Below are positions 1-8,361 of a DNA stretch of 64,000 nt, one piece after another. Made by a program: the position numbers and the translations under genes. Location: positions 1-64,000 of the forward strand of contig SXPJ01000083.1 of the NCBI GenBank assembly GCA_005776395.1, read 5' to 3'. Each line of letters starts with the position of its first letter. Position 1 is the first letter of the stretch. Below the pieces are notes generated by a model, which was not told the DNA's origin, searched no databases, and was given only the letters and a program-made list of their open reading frames with translations. The stretch is from Bdellovibrionales bacterium. GTDB taxonomy: Bacteria > Bdellovibrionota > FAC87 > UBA2466.

Positions 1-463
1 AAACTTTGGGTTGTCTGACCATAGCTCTTCCCATCGCAACCCTTTGTTTCTGCCCTCCGGAAAGCTGCCCTGGTTTTTTATCTAAGTGAACTCCAAGTCC
101 AAGAACCTCAGCAGCCTCCTTCACCCTTTTTTCAATTAATGAAGAATCGACTTTAGCGAGTTTGAGCCCAAACTTTAAATTATCTCTCACGGTCATATGC
201 GGATAAAGAGCATAGTTTTGAAACACCATCGCCACGCCACGAGATTTCGGGGCTACTGTGGTGACTACCTTAGAGTCAATGGAGATATTGCCTGAAGTTG
301 GCAGTTCTAGACCTGCGACCATTCGAAGCAATGTGCTTTTCCCGCATCCTGAAGGGCCCACTAAAACTACAAACTCACCCGACTTAATTGAGAGAGAGAC
401 CTCTTGAAGGACCTCCACCTCTCCAAAACACTTTCTAACCTTATCAATCTCAACACTAGCCAT
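1..463 (-). CDS. ABC transporter ATP-binding protein, MalK/UgpC type (partial, N-terminal 154 residues)
   Basis: This is the N-terminal part of an ATPase that would power import of a sugar or similar solute; the rest lies beyond the left edge. Read on the minus strand from the ATG at 463, it shows a Walker A motif (GPSGCGKST), a Q-loop ([11 protein letters not shown]) and the ABC signature [17 protein letters not shown]. The [11 protein letters not shown] form is typical of MalK/UgpC/MsmK-type importer ATPases. A GGGGGAG Shine-Dalgarno sequence sits just before the ATG. The substrate cannot be told, because the regulatory domain and the permease genes are outside the window. Confidence 0.9.
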   Translation of the reverse strand, partial: MASVEIDKVRKCFGEVEVLQEVSLSIKSGEFVVLVGPSGCGKSTLLRMVAGLELPTSGNISIDSKVVTTVAPKSRGVAMVFQNYALYPHMTVRDNLKFGLKLAKVDSSLIEKRVKEAAEVLGLGVHLDKKPGQLSGGQKQRVAMGRAMVRQPKV

Positions 464-532
464 CTTCTACTCCCCCTGATCTCTTCTCGGGTTTTCCTTT
501 ACCCTTTTACACAACAAGCTACAATTCACGAG

Positions 533-882
533 ATGAGTATTTTACTATTAATCCTAGGATTGTTTCCATTAACTTCTTGGCCAGTCTCTGAGAAGACTTT
601 TTTAATCGAATCTTAGGCCCCTCAAACGTCTTAGGTGGAGCCCCTTTGACCGTGGTGGCAGAGGACTTCAGCCTCTATGGCTTAGAAGGCGTCCCCAGTG
701 TTATGTTTACTCTAGGAACCCTAAGCCATTCCGCTTGAAAAAATACCAAGAAAGGGGAATCATCCCCTCCCTTCATTCAGCTTTCTATTTTCCTAGTCCT
801 GAGGAGTCTCTTAAAGTAGCCATTCAAGCTACAGCTGAAAGTGTTATTGAACTTTTATTCTCGATAAAGAGAACTAATTAAT
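533..882 (+). pseudogene. Remnant of an M20-family amidohydrolase/peptidase
   Basis: No intact frame exists, but pieces of one family are readable. An ATG at 533 opens a signal-like stretch (MSILLLILGLFPLTSW). From 598, in another frame, comes FNRILGPSNVLGGAPLTVV then AEDFSLYGLEGVPSVMF, matching the metal-site GxEDF region of M20 amidohydrolases. After a stop and a further frame change comes LHSAFYFPSPEESLKVAIQ, matching the C-terminal LHsp.fdf segment. The family is normally about 400 residues, so most of the middle has been deleted. Homology is judged by motif only. Confidence 0.55.
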
Positions 883-910
883 CATGAATGGATTTATAAA
901 CTTTTAAAGG

Positions 911-940
911 CAAAAAAAAGGCCAGCTAAAAGCTGGCCTT
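911..940 (-). terminator. Intrinsic terminator of the SWIB gene
   Basis: A perfect 10-bp stem (918-927 with 931-940, loop AAA) is followed on the minus strand by eight T residues. It lies about 20 bases downstream of the stop codon of the minus-strand SWIB gene. Confidence 0.85.
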
Positions 941-960
941 CTCAACAATCTCAACAAAGA

Positions 961-1302
961 TTACGCTGTTAACTGTTTGTTAACTAGCTTTGTCATTTCA
1001 AACATAGAAACAACAGCTTTGCCTTTGAAAATATTTTTCAAAATTTCATCAGCTTTGATGTTTCTTTTGTTTTTAGGATCTTGAAGATTGTGCTTCTTAA
1101 TATAAAGCCACAATTTCTTGATCACTTGTGTACGTGGAAGTGGCTTTGCACCGACGATTTCAGCAAGTGCTGCACTTGGTTTTAAAGGAGCCATGAAAGC
1201 CGCATTTGGCTTACGCTTTCCAGCTGGCTTTTTTGTTACTTTTTTAACAGTTGTTTTTTTAGCAGCTGTTTTTTTAGTTGTTGTTTTCGTTGTTTTCTTC
1301 AT
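961..1302 (-). CDS. SWIB/MDM2-domain protein with lysine-rich N-terminal tail
   Basis: A 113-residue basic protein. Residues 1-32 are almost entirely Lys, Thr, Ala and Pro, like a histone H1 tail. Residues about 38-112 form a SWIB domain (KPSAALAEIVGAKPLPRTQ, LWLYIKKHNLQDPKNKR, then a terminal MFEMTKLVNKQL helix). Small SWIB proteins are known from Chlamydiae and several Bdellovibrionota-like bacteria and are thought to act in chromatin or DNA topology, but the bacterial role is not settled. The start is ATG at 1302 with a GGGG element upstream. The gene is monocistronic and ends in a strong terminator. Confidence 0.88.
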   Translation of the reverse strand: MKKTTKTTTKKTAAKKTTVKKVTKKPAGKRKPNAAFMAPLKPSAALAEIVGAKPLPRTQVIKKLWLYIKKHNLQDPKNKRNIKADEILKNIFKGKAVVSMFEMTKLVNKQLTA

Positions 1303-1444
1303 TTTACCCCCGAAAAGTTAGCGTTGAACTGCAACTACAGGGTAATGGTAAGCGCATTTTTAAAAAAAGTACAAACAAAATTTATCTTTTTTTTACTTTT
1401 TTTACATTTTCTCCCTCGAGGACTTTCTTATTTTTACTGTTTCC

Positions 1445-1606
1445 CCCTCTGAAATCGCCCTGTTTCCGCTGTACAAACTCACTTTTCCTTGCAATTTCCC
1501 CTCTAAAATCACCCTATTCTCCCTGAGTAAATTCACTTTTTATTAAAATCCCCCCCTTGAAATTGCATTTTTATCCTTTAACTCTATTTCAAAAAACCCA
1601 CAAAAG
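1445..1606. repeat. Three degenerate tandem copies of a 54-bp unit
   Basis: In this pyrimidine-rich, gene-free stretch the motif CCCTCTGAAATC recurs at 1445, at 1499 (CCCTCTAAAATC) and at 1553/1554 (CCCTTGAAATT), each 54 bases apart. Copies one and two also share the downstream AAACTCACTTTT / AAATTCACTTTT block. The unit length is a multiple of three, but neither strand has a convincing gene. The repeat lies between the SWIB promoter side and the transposase remnant. No function is claimed. Confidence 0.6.
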
Positions 1607-1756
1607 CTCTCTGCGCCTATGTTCGCCAGAAAAATCTCAACTATTATGCTTCTCATTTTATCAAGAGAGTAAATGAATATACTTGGCACCCTATACTGTT
1701 CGCGGCTTCATAACTCACCACAAACAACTTAAACACTTAAATGTTTTTTTATTAAC

Positions 1757-2363
1757 TATGGTTACTTTAAAACGAAGTGGAATGCCCAACCAGTCCCACG
1801 CTATCAGTGTAAAGCCTGTAAAAAAACTTTCTGCAACCACACAAAGACGAATGGCTATAGTGATGGAAGTCACTCACAGAACCATTGTTAGAAAATTCCT
1901 ATTCATGGCTTGGCAAGCAAGTCTTGAACATAATCGAGTCATAGAGGCTTAAGCCCTTATCCATTGCTTTGGCCGTTCGTGGTAAGGATGATCAAAATAT
2001 TGATGCTCAGGTAGCAGAAATGAATTACAAGGGGCACCTGGCCCTGATTTCACAGTACAAATAGGGCTTTAGAAAGGATAATCGCGATATCGCTAGAGAG
2101 AACGTGTTATCGATGGGAAAAGCCTGTTCTCGTAAGAGCATTCTAATCGTAAGGGATAAAAAAACTGATTATCCCGCTGCCGTCTCTAAGTGGGTTCCGC
2201 ACAGTAAGATTCATCAAGTGAAATAAGTTGAAAGATTACCTAGCAAAGTAAGTGTCTACAGAAAAAAAATGACGCACTTTTCACCTTAGACTATACCGCA
2301 GCGAAAATCAGATATGATATTTTCAGAATAATGCGAAAAGTTTGGGTAACCATAAAAAAAGAG
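1757..2363 (+). pseudogene. Decayed insertion-sequence transposase
   Basis: Pieces of one transposase are spread over several frames. From 1757: YGYFKTKWNAQPVPRYQCK followed by ACKKTFC, a zinc-binding N-terminal knuckle. From 1972: AVRGKDDQNIDAQVAEMNYKG, then after an in-frame stop GFRKDNRDIARENV and SILIVRDKKTDYPAAVSKWVP. From 2271: DALFTLDYTAAKIRYDIF then RIMRKVWVTIKKE. The order matches IS transposases that end in a (D)PLFSLNHTxAxLRxxINRL segment and a WCTTKK-like end. Stops and at least two frame changes make it inactive. Terminal inverted repeats were not resolved. Confidence 0.65.
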
Positions 2364-2390
2364 CTAAGAGGCTTCAAGCCCTCTTAGCTC
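2353..2390 (-). terminator. Intrinsic terminator of the SYLF gene
   Basis: An 11-bp stem (2361-2371 with 2380-2390) is followed on the minus strand by a run of seven T. It lies about 35 bases downstream of the SYLF gene stop and touches the last recognisable codons of the transposase remnant. Confidence 0.85.
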
Positions 2391-2423
2391 TCTATATTAC
2401 CTTTAGGGTACCAATATTTGTGA

Positions 2424-3101
2424 TTACTTTGGGGCCACCCATCCTGCATAGTACTCAAGGACATTCAGAAAAGGTTTTGCTACAGAAGGCACAAAGACCC
2501 CAGGAGTGGAAAGTAACTGATCTGGGCTGAAGTATTTTCCGTAAAGTATTTGGTTACGATCATGCCCATGGGTCATTACAGTTCCGTTAAGTGAGAATCC
2601 AGCATAAAGTCCAGTACCAGATGAATAAACAAGCACATGAGCCATAGGGGCCACATTAGTTCCAACACCTTGACCCAATGGACCTGCAGCCACACTTAAA
2701 TCAATTCCAAACTGCAAAGAACCTCTATTCAGCATCTGGCGAGAATAAGGGCTCATAAATAAAAGGACGTTGTCCACCACCTGTCCCCCAATAAGAAGGC
2801 CAAAACTTACTCCCCCGGTATTTAAAAAGGAGGGAACGCTCCAGCCGCCATTAAGCCTGCAACTCACAAGCCCAGTACTTCCTTCGCCTCCAAAAATAAA
2901 ACCTGCTTTTACATTTCTCATGACGGCGATACATTGAGCCTGATCCAAAAGATACTTGGGAATTGAATATCTAGATGACATTCGATCCACTAAAATCTGA
3001 CGAGAAATTGCGACTCTTCGTTCAACATTGAAAGCTTGAGCTGAGGTTGAAACAGCCCCTAAAACAACCATTCCAAACATGAATCCTTTTAATAACTTCA
3101 C
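2424..3101 (-). CDS. Ysc84/SYLF-domain lipid-binding protein, exported
   Basis: A 225-residue protein with a Sec signal peptide (residues 1-23, cleavage after AQA). The mature part is a SYLF (Ysc84/DUF500) domain: the QAQCIAVMRNVKAGFIFGGEG segment starting near residue 54, the W-S-V-P-S-F motif, GVSFGLLIGGQVVDNVLLFM, and the later SVAAGPLGQGVGTNV segment. In eukaryotes the domain binds phosphoinositides; bacterial members are periplasmic and their ligand is unknown. Monocistronic, with its own terminator. The start is ATG at 3101 with AGGAGT upstream. Confidence 0.9.
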   Translation of the reverse strand: MKLLKGFMFGMVVLGAVSTSAQAFNVERRVAISRQILVDRMSSRYSIPKYLLDQAQCIAVMRNVKAGFIFGGEGSTGLVSCRLNGGWSVPSFLNTGGVSFGLLIGGQVVDNVLLFMSPYSRQMLNRGSLQFGIDLSVAAGPLGQGVGTNVAPMAHVLVYSSGTGLYAGFSLNGTVMTHGHDRNQILYGKYFSPDQLLSTPGVFVPSVAKPFLNVLEYYAGWVAPK

Positions 3102-3256
3102 ACGACACTCCTAAAGCTAAAAGTTAATAGTCATGGCTATATAATCAAATTTTATGCTTCGCGGCAAGTTCAATATCTAGCTGCAGAGCGCTATAAACCT
3201 ATTGCTACCTTAGACGTTTTATAGTAAGTCCTCGAACTATAAATCAGGAGACAGTA

Positions 3257-3589
3257 ATGAACTATTTTCTACGTTTCATTGGAGTAACCCTATTATCAAT
3301 CGGGCTTTTTCTTAGTGTTTCCACCCCAACTCACGCCACTGAAGACACAGAGGTCGAAGCTATTCCCTCCTCAAATAGAGACTTTGAAGATACAGAAGTT
3401 GAAGGTGCCGAATCTCGGCATGGATATTCGATGTGGAGATGCGATGCATGGCCCATATCAGGCCCATGGGTAAGCTTCTATTGGGTTCACTCTAATATTT
3501 ATATAGCTCAAAGAAATGCTGTCAGGGTCTGCAACTCCCAAACATTCCAGCCCTGCATTTATCAATGTTACTTACTTCAGTACTGGTAA
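3257..3589 (+). CDS. Small exported protein of unknown function
   Basis: A 110-residue protein with a clear signal peptide (residues 1-27, ending THA). The mature N-terminus has two acidic copies of EDTEVE (residues 29-34 and 44-49). The C-terminal half is rich in Trp and Tyr and has four cysteines, probably two disulfides. A good Shine-Dalgarno (CAGGAGACAGTA) precedes the ATG. It ends three bases from the convergent response regulator with no terminator between them. I recognise no family. Confidence 0.75.
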   Translation: MNYFLRFIGVTLLSIGLFLSVSTPTHATEDTEVEAIPSSNRDFEDTEVEGAESRHGYSMWRCDAWPISGPWVSFYWVHSNIYIAQRNAVRVCNSQTFQPCIYQCYLLQYW

Positions 3590-3592
3590 AAA

Positions 3593-4960
3593 TTAACGAA
3601 TTCCTAATTCCTTTATTTTAAGCTGAAGTCCCTTTCGGCTTATATTGAGTTTTCTTGCAGCTTGAGTCACATTGTTATGAGTCTCTAAAAGAGCCTCTTC
3701 AATCGCTTTTTTCTCAATCCGGCGTGTAGCGTCCTTAACCAACTCTTTTAGAGAGCCTCCATAGCCCCCCTGTCGCTCCACAAACCTCTGCTCCTCAAAC
3801 TCTAGAATCTCATCGGGTAACTGTTCTGGAGTCACCATTCCACCTTTGTTCAACACCATAACTCGTTCAATCACGTTTTCTAACTGACGTATATTTCCCG
3901 GCCAAGGATACTGCATTAAAAGCTCTAAAGTCTCAGGCTGCATTATCAGCGCTGGTTTTTTCATGCGATCACTCATCTTCTGGAGAAAAAATGCGGTCAG
4001 TCTAGGAATATCCTCAAGACGTTCTCTTAAAGGGGGAAGCTCCAGTGGAACCACATTAAGACGATAAAACAGATCTCTTCTAAAGTTTCCCTCTCTAACC
4101 TCTTTTTCAAGCTCTCGATTAGTCGCAGCGATAAGCCTAACATCCACGGTGTGAGTTCTAAGCCCCCCAACTCTCTCAAAACTTCTTTCCTGAAGAACTC
4201 GAAGAAGCTTTACCTGCATCTCAACACTCATCTCTCCAATTTCATCCAAAAAAAGAGTTCCTTTATCGGCCAACTCAAATCTTCCGGGTTTTGAACTAAC
4301 GGCCCCAGTAAAAGCCCCTCTCTCATGACCGAAAAGTTCACTTTCCATTAAATTATCGGGTATCGCAGCACAATTAATTTTAATAAACGGATTTGAGGCG
4401 CGTGAACTTTTCTCGTGAATAGCTGCGGCAATGAGTTCTTTGCCAGTTCCACTCTCTCCAAGAATCAAAACTGTAGAATCACTCACTGCAATTTTATCTA
4501 GCATTCCATAGAGCTTAAGCATTTTAGAAGTCTCCCCAATCATGGGAATCGGACTTCCAGCAGTTTTCCAATTCTTCAATTCCTCACTCTGAAACTTGTA
4601 AGCCAACACGGCTTTCTTTATCACTCGAACCAATTCTGCTCGATCAAAAGGCTTACTTAAATAATCAAACGCCCCTTGTTTCATCGCATCCACTGCTGAG
4701 TCGATAGTGCCATGAGCGGTTAAGATAATCACTGGAACTGAGAGTTGTTCATCGCGAACCCACTTTAACAACTGCAACCCATCTTCACGGGTTAGCCTCA
4801 AATCAGAAAGTACCGCCTGAATTTTTTCTGTTTTTAGTTTTTCTTTAGCCTCAGCAATAGTTGCCACCTTGTGAACACAATAACCTTCTGCTTCCAACAT
4901 CGCTGAAAGAATTTTTCTAATATTAAGCTCATCATCTAGAACTAAAACTTCAGCACTCAT
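3593..4960 (-). CDS. Sigma-54-dependent response regulator, NtrC family
   Basis: A 455-residue activator with three standard domains. A receiver domain (1-115) has acidic D9/D10, the phospho-acceptor D53, T81 and K103. An AAA+ sigma-54 interaction domain (about 140-370) carries Walker A GESGTGKE (168-175), the sigma-54-contacting GAFTGA loop (215-220) and FLDEIGEM as Walker B. A Fis-type helix-turn-helix is at the C-terminus (NVTQAARKLNISRKGLQLKIK). Its start overlaps the kinase stop by four bases, so the two form a coupled two-component pair. By architecture it resembles PrsR or AtoC; the target genes are unknown. Confidence 0.95.
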   Translation of the reverse strand: MSAEVLVLDDELNIRKILSAMLEAEGYCVHKVATIAEAKEKLKTEKIQAVLSDLRLTREDGLQLLKWVRDEQLSVPVIILTAHGTIDSAVDAMKQGAFDYLSKPFDRAELVRVIKKAVLAYKFQSEELKNWKTAGSPIPMIGETSKMLKLYGMLDKIAVSDSTVLILGESGTGKELIAAAIHEKSSRASNPFIKINCAAIPDNLMESELFGHERGAFTGAVSSKPGRFELADKGTLFLDEIGEMSVEMQVKLLRVLQERSFERVGGLRTHTVDVRLIAATNRELEKEVREGNFRRDLFYRLNVVPLELPPLRERLEDIPRLTAFFLQKMSDRMKKPALIMQPETLELLMQYPWPGNIRQLENVIERVMVLNKGGMVTPEQLPDEILEFEEQRFVERQGGYGGSLKELVKDATRRIEKKAIEEALLETHNNVTQAARKLNISRKGLQLKIKELGIR

Positions 4961-7113
4961 AGAGGCCTCTCCTGTAGAGATTCTAATTCCAACCTAGAAC
5001 CTGATATTGATCTTTTAATCGGAAGATGAAGAACAAAGGTTGTCCCTTGCCCTAATTTAGATTTAACCTGAATAGTTCCGCTCATTGATTCGACCAATTG
5101 ACGACAAATAGCAAGCCCAAGACCCGAACCTTTGGGTTTCGTTGTAAAAAAAGGAATGAATAGGCGCCGCTGAGTTTCAGCGTCAATTCCTGGACCATTA
5201 TCCTTAACTTCGATTTCCAGGTGTTCTTCAGGGGAACTAATATTTTCAGTTTTCCAACCCTCCCACACCTTGAAAAGAGGAATAGAATCCAATGAAAAAA
5301 ATCTTTTTCCTCTAATTCGTTTTAGACGCACCTTGAGTGAGGACCGATCTGTCCCATCCATAGCCTGAACAGAATTAAGAAATAAATTCAAAAGAATCTG
5401 CTTTAATACTTCGGGATCCATCTCAACTTGAAAACCTTTCTCTTCGGATTCAATTTCAAACTGAACTCGAGTTCCAGTTAGAACCAGTTGAGCTGTATGC
5501 TCTATCACTTTAAGAGGATCACAATTTCCATAAGGCTGAAATTTTCTAGGTTTCGCATAATCAAGGAACTTAGTCACCACAGTCGATAAACGCTGTGTCT
5601 CATCGATAATAATCTGTAAAAACTCGTTAGAAGACTTATTATCCGATTGCTGATCCTTCAAAAGCTCAGCGGCCCCTTTAATGGCCCCCAGAGGATTCTT
5701 AATTTCATGAGCTAATCCGGCCGCCATTTCTCCCACCGCAGCCAACTTGTCACGGTCTTTTAAATAATCAAAAGTTTGAGCGTTTTTTAAGAGAAATCCA
5801 AGTTGTCGAGCCACAGGAATAAAAACTCGCATCTCTTCATTCGAGAGAATAATACGTTCCCCCGCACGAACTGCACAAAAAGCAATCGGCTTAGAATCAT
5901 AGGTAATGGGAATAACAAAATCGGCGCCCAAAGTTCTCATCGTCTCAAGACAGGTTTCACAGAACTTCTGTGCGGAAGAAGAGCGAAAGAAGTCTCGATC
6001 ATTTTCGATGGTTTCAAGTACGAAGGGACGTCCCCTTCGAAGAGCCATATACTCGACTAAAGCATTAGAAGAAGGGAGCTCCTCAAGAGCCTCTTGGGTC
6101 GAAAGAGAGATCCTGCTATAGCTAAGCCCGTCCTTTTCTAAAAGAAATAAGCTGCAAGCTTCAACGCCAAGGCATTTTTTTAAGATCGTTTGAATTCTTC
6201 GAGAGAGCTCTACAGCTTCAAAAGTCCCTACTAGATTTTCAAGAAACTCATTAAGTTCCTTTTCAAGCAGTAAATATTTTCTCAAAAACAGTCGCCGAGT
6301 CCCTCGAGTAATCACACGTTTCAGCGGTTCAAATAAAATCATAATCACAAATGATGCAATAAAAGTATTAAAATAAAACAATCCCGATTGATCACCTACC
6401 CAGCTAACTAAGGTCGAATAAATAACAGTAAGAACAAGGGCAATTCCGCCAAATAAGGTCAATTTGGTAAAAACCTCTTGTGAGGTCATAACCTCTTTCT
6501 GAATAAAAATATGAAAAACAAAAATGGAGTAAAGCACCCGAGCTAAAGTCCCTAGGGGAGGCATCTGCTCTATGCCAGAGTAATGAATCGCATTAGTAAC
6601 GAAGGCTGACAATGCCACTACACCTCCAAGCGCGGCAAAATGCAGTCTCATCTTTTCTCGGGGCAGCTTCACTATCCCACTAGCTCTATCCAAGGTTAAT
6701 AGAAAAACTACAAAAGGAACCAGCAGTAAGGCATGGGCTGCAAAATTAAAGGAAGATTCATACCGCGTGTAAGTGGGAAAGGACATGAACAACAAAACAA
6801 CGGCTAGAAAAGGGATATAAAAAGCGATCCACTTATTGAGTATCTTATCTTTAGCCCCTAGAAGCTCTTTTCCAAAAACCAATAACGGAAGCCCGATAAG
6901 CAAAGTGATAAAAGTATGCCACGAGGTCTTGATCCAAGTTTCATATGCGCTAAATCCCTGCAATGTTCCGATAGAATCATGAAGGGTTAAAGAGGCCATT
7001 AGGGCCGTAAAAGATAAGGTAAGCCTACTTCGAAAATTTCGAAGCACTGCAGCAACCCCTAAGGAGACAGAGACAAAGGCGGCTATGATTAAACATATAG
7101 TTTCAATTCGCAT
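4957..7113 (-). CDS. Membrane sensor histidine kinase with GAF domain, PrsK-like
   Basis: A 718-residue kinase. Residues 1-265 contain about eight hydrophobic segments, and residues about 290-450 form a GAF domain. HisKA follows, with the phospho-accepting H469 in GLAHEIKNPLGAIKG. The HATPase domain has the N-box (LLNLFLNSVQAMDG), VKDNGPGID and FFTTKPKGSGLGLAICRQLVE. Multi-TM plus GAF plus HisKA is the layout of PrsK, the kinase of XrtA/PEP-CTERM loci, but no exosortase genes are visible here, so the role may differ. It is the first gene of a two-gene operon with the NtrC-type regulator. Confidence 0.92.
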   Translation of the reverse strand: MRIETICLIIAAFVSVSLGVAAVLRNFRSRLTLSFTALMASLTLHDSIGTLQGFSAYETWIKTSWHTFITLLIGLPLLVFGKELLGAKDKILNKWIAFYIPFLAVVLLFMSFPTYTRYESSFNFAAHALLLVPFVVFLLTLDRASGIVKLPREKMRLHFAALGGVVALSAFVTNAIHYSGIEQMPPLGTLARVLYSIFVFHIFIQKEVMTSQEVFTKLTLFGGIALVLTVIYSTLVSWVGDQSGLFYFNTFIASFVIMILFEPLKRVITRGTRRLFLRKYLLLEKELNEFLENLVGTFEAVELSRRIQTILKKCLGVEACSLFLLEKDGLSYSRISLSTQEALEELPSSNALVEYMALRRGRPFVLETIENDRDFFRSSSAQKFCETCLETMRTLGADFVIPITYDSKPIAFCAVRAGERIILSNEEMRVFIPVARQLGFLLKNAQTFDYLKDRDKLAAVGEMAAGLAHEIKNPLGAIKGAAELLKDQQSDNKSSNEFLQIIIDETQRLSTVVTKFLDYAKPRKFQPYGNCDPLKVIEHTAQLVLTGTRVQFEIESEEKGFQVEMDPEVLKQILLNLFLNSVQAMDGTDRSSLKVRLKRIRGKRFFSLDSIPLFKVWEGWKTENISSPEEHLEIEVKDNGPGIDAETQRRLFIPFFTTKPKGSGLGLAICRQLVESMSGTIQVKSKLGQGTTFVLHLPIKRSISGSRLELESLQERPL

Positions 7114-7350
7114 ACTAACTAACTTATTTTATAGTATTTTATTTTACTCATAGCTACCACGGCTCGATTTTTTAATCAAAGAATCGTGTTGGAATTTCCC
7201 ACTGACAGATTCAACTCTTTTATTAAGAATCATTCTGTCACAGAGCGTTTGAGTTTTATGAGAATGTCCCGCATAATTAAGAGGTAACGCAATTCGTTTT
7301 AGCTTGCCACTCTACCATCCGAACCCATCAAAGAAACAAGGAAGTCTGAA

Positions 7351-8355
7351 TTGGGACTTTTTAAAAGAGAATTGATTGTACCTTCCCCTTCAATAGGCTC
7401 AAGTGCAACCCTCAATCTGCCCAATCGAAATCTGACGGCTGTTCCCTCGACATCGAAAGCTATTTGGGCTATCGGAGGCGGAAAGGGGGGGGTCGGGAAG
7501 ACATTGCTTACTTCAAACTTAGCTGTATTCCTAAGTTGGCTAAATAAGAAAGTAGTTGTAATTGACATGGACTTAGGTGGAGCCAATCTCCATACGAGCT
7601 TAGGAGTCAGCAATCCAACTCAGACTCTAAGCGACCTTCTCTATAAAAGAGTAGATGATCCCAATTTACTCTTACAGCCCACCTCATTTAAAAATCTATC
7701 TTTGATCTCTGGAGCCCATGATCCCACGAGTATCGCTAACATGCCCCATGTTCAAAAGACTCGACTTAGCCGAAAGTTTCGGGAGATTGATGCCGACTTC
7801 ATCCTTTTGGACCTAGGGGCAGGAACCACTCACAACACCCTAGATTTTTTCCTTTTAGCCGATCAAAAAATTATCGTGGTCACTCCTGAACCTACCAGCG
7901 TGGAAAACGCCTATCGTTTTATTAAGGCCGCCTTCTACCGAATGCTAAGATCTGTAACCCCCACCCCTTACGTTCGACAACTCATAGAACAGGCCATGGA
8001 TGAAAAAAACACACGTGGAATCTCATCCCCTCGACAGTTATTAAACGAAGTCGCAAGGCTCTCTCCAAGCGATGGGGAAGAGCTGAAAAACAAAATGGAT
8101 TCATTCACTTTCTCTCTAATTGTAAATCAAGTTCGAGCCAAAACTGAGGGGGACATCGGCAAATCTATTCAGATCGTCTGTGAACGATACTTTGGAATGA
8201 ACGTTGATTATGCCGGTTTTATTCCCTATGATAATTCTGTTTGGCAATCGATTCGAAAAAGAGTTCCTTTTTTAATTGATGCCCCCAACAGCACAGCGGT
8301 AACTCATCTAGAGGATGTTTTAAGAAATATTTTAAAATCCCAAGTTAAGAAATAA
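7351..8355 (+). CDS. MinD/ParA-family P-loop ATPase (FlhG-like)
   Basis: A 334-residue SIMIBI ATPase with deviant Walker A GGGKGGVGKT (42-51), switch I VIDMDLGGANLH and switch II FILLDLGAGTTHNTLDFF. There is a family-typical insertion of about 60 residues after VTPEPTSVENAYRFIKAAF. The best matches by pattern are the FlhG/MinD-like ATPases of delta-type proteobacteria. The start is TTG at 7351 with AAGGA upstream; no in-frame ATG fits. It leads a run with a J-like/HTH protein seven bases downstream, an RluD-type enzyme and PgeF. A role in positioning or polarity is inferred from the family only. Confidence 0.88.
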   Translation: MGLFKRELIVPSPSIGSSATLNLPNRNLTAVPSTSKAIWAIGGGKGGVGKTLLTSNLAVFLSWLNKKVVVIDMDLGGANLHTSLGVSNPTQTLSDLLYKRVDDPNLLLQPTSFKNLSLISGAHDPTSIANMPHVQKTRLSRKFREIDADFILLDLGAGTTHNTLDFFLLADQKIIVVTPEPTSVENAYRFIKAAFYRMLRSVTPTPYVRQLIEQAMDEKNTRGISSPRQLLNEVARLSPSDGEELKNKMDSFTFSLIVNQVRAKTEGDIGKSIQIVCERYFGMNVDYAGFIPYDNSVWQSIRKRVPFLIDAPNSTAVTHLEDVLRNILKSQVKK

Positions 8356-8361
8356 TCTCCT

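Noticed and set aside
1118-1321. Hydrophobic plus-strand open frame
   Set aside because: It is the antisense of the lysine-rich SWIB gene; AAA/AAG codons read backwards give Phe/Leu.
1278-1526. 82-codon plus-strand frame across the 54-bp repeats
   Set aside because: Low-complexity Phe/Pro/Ser content from pyrimidine-rich DNA, no ribosome site, ends within the repeat.
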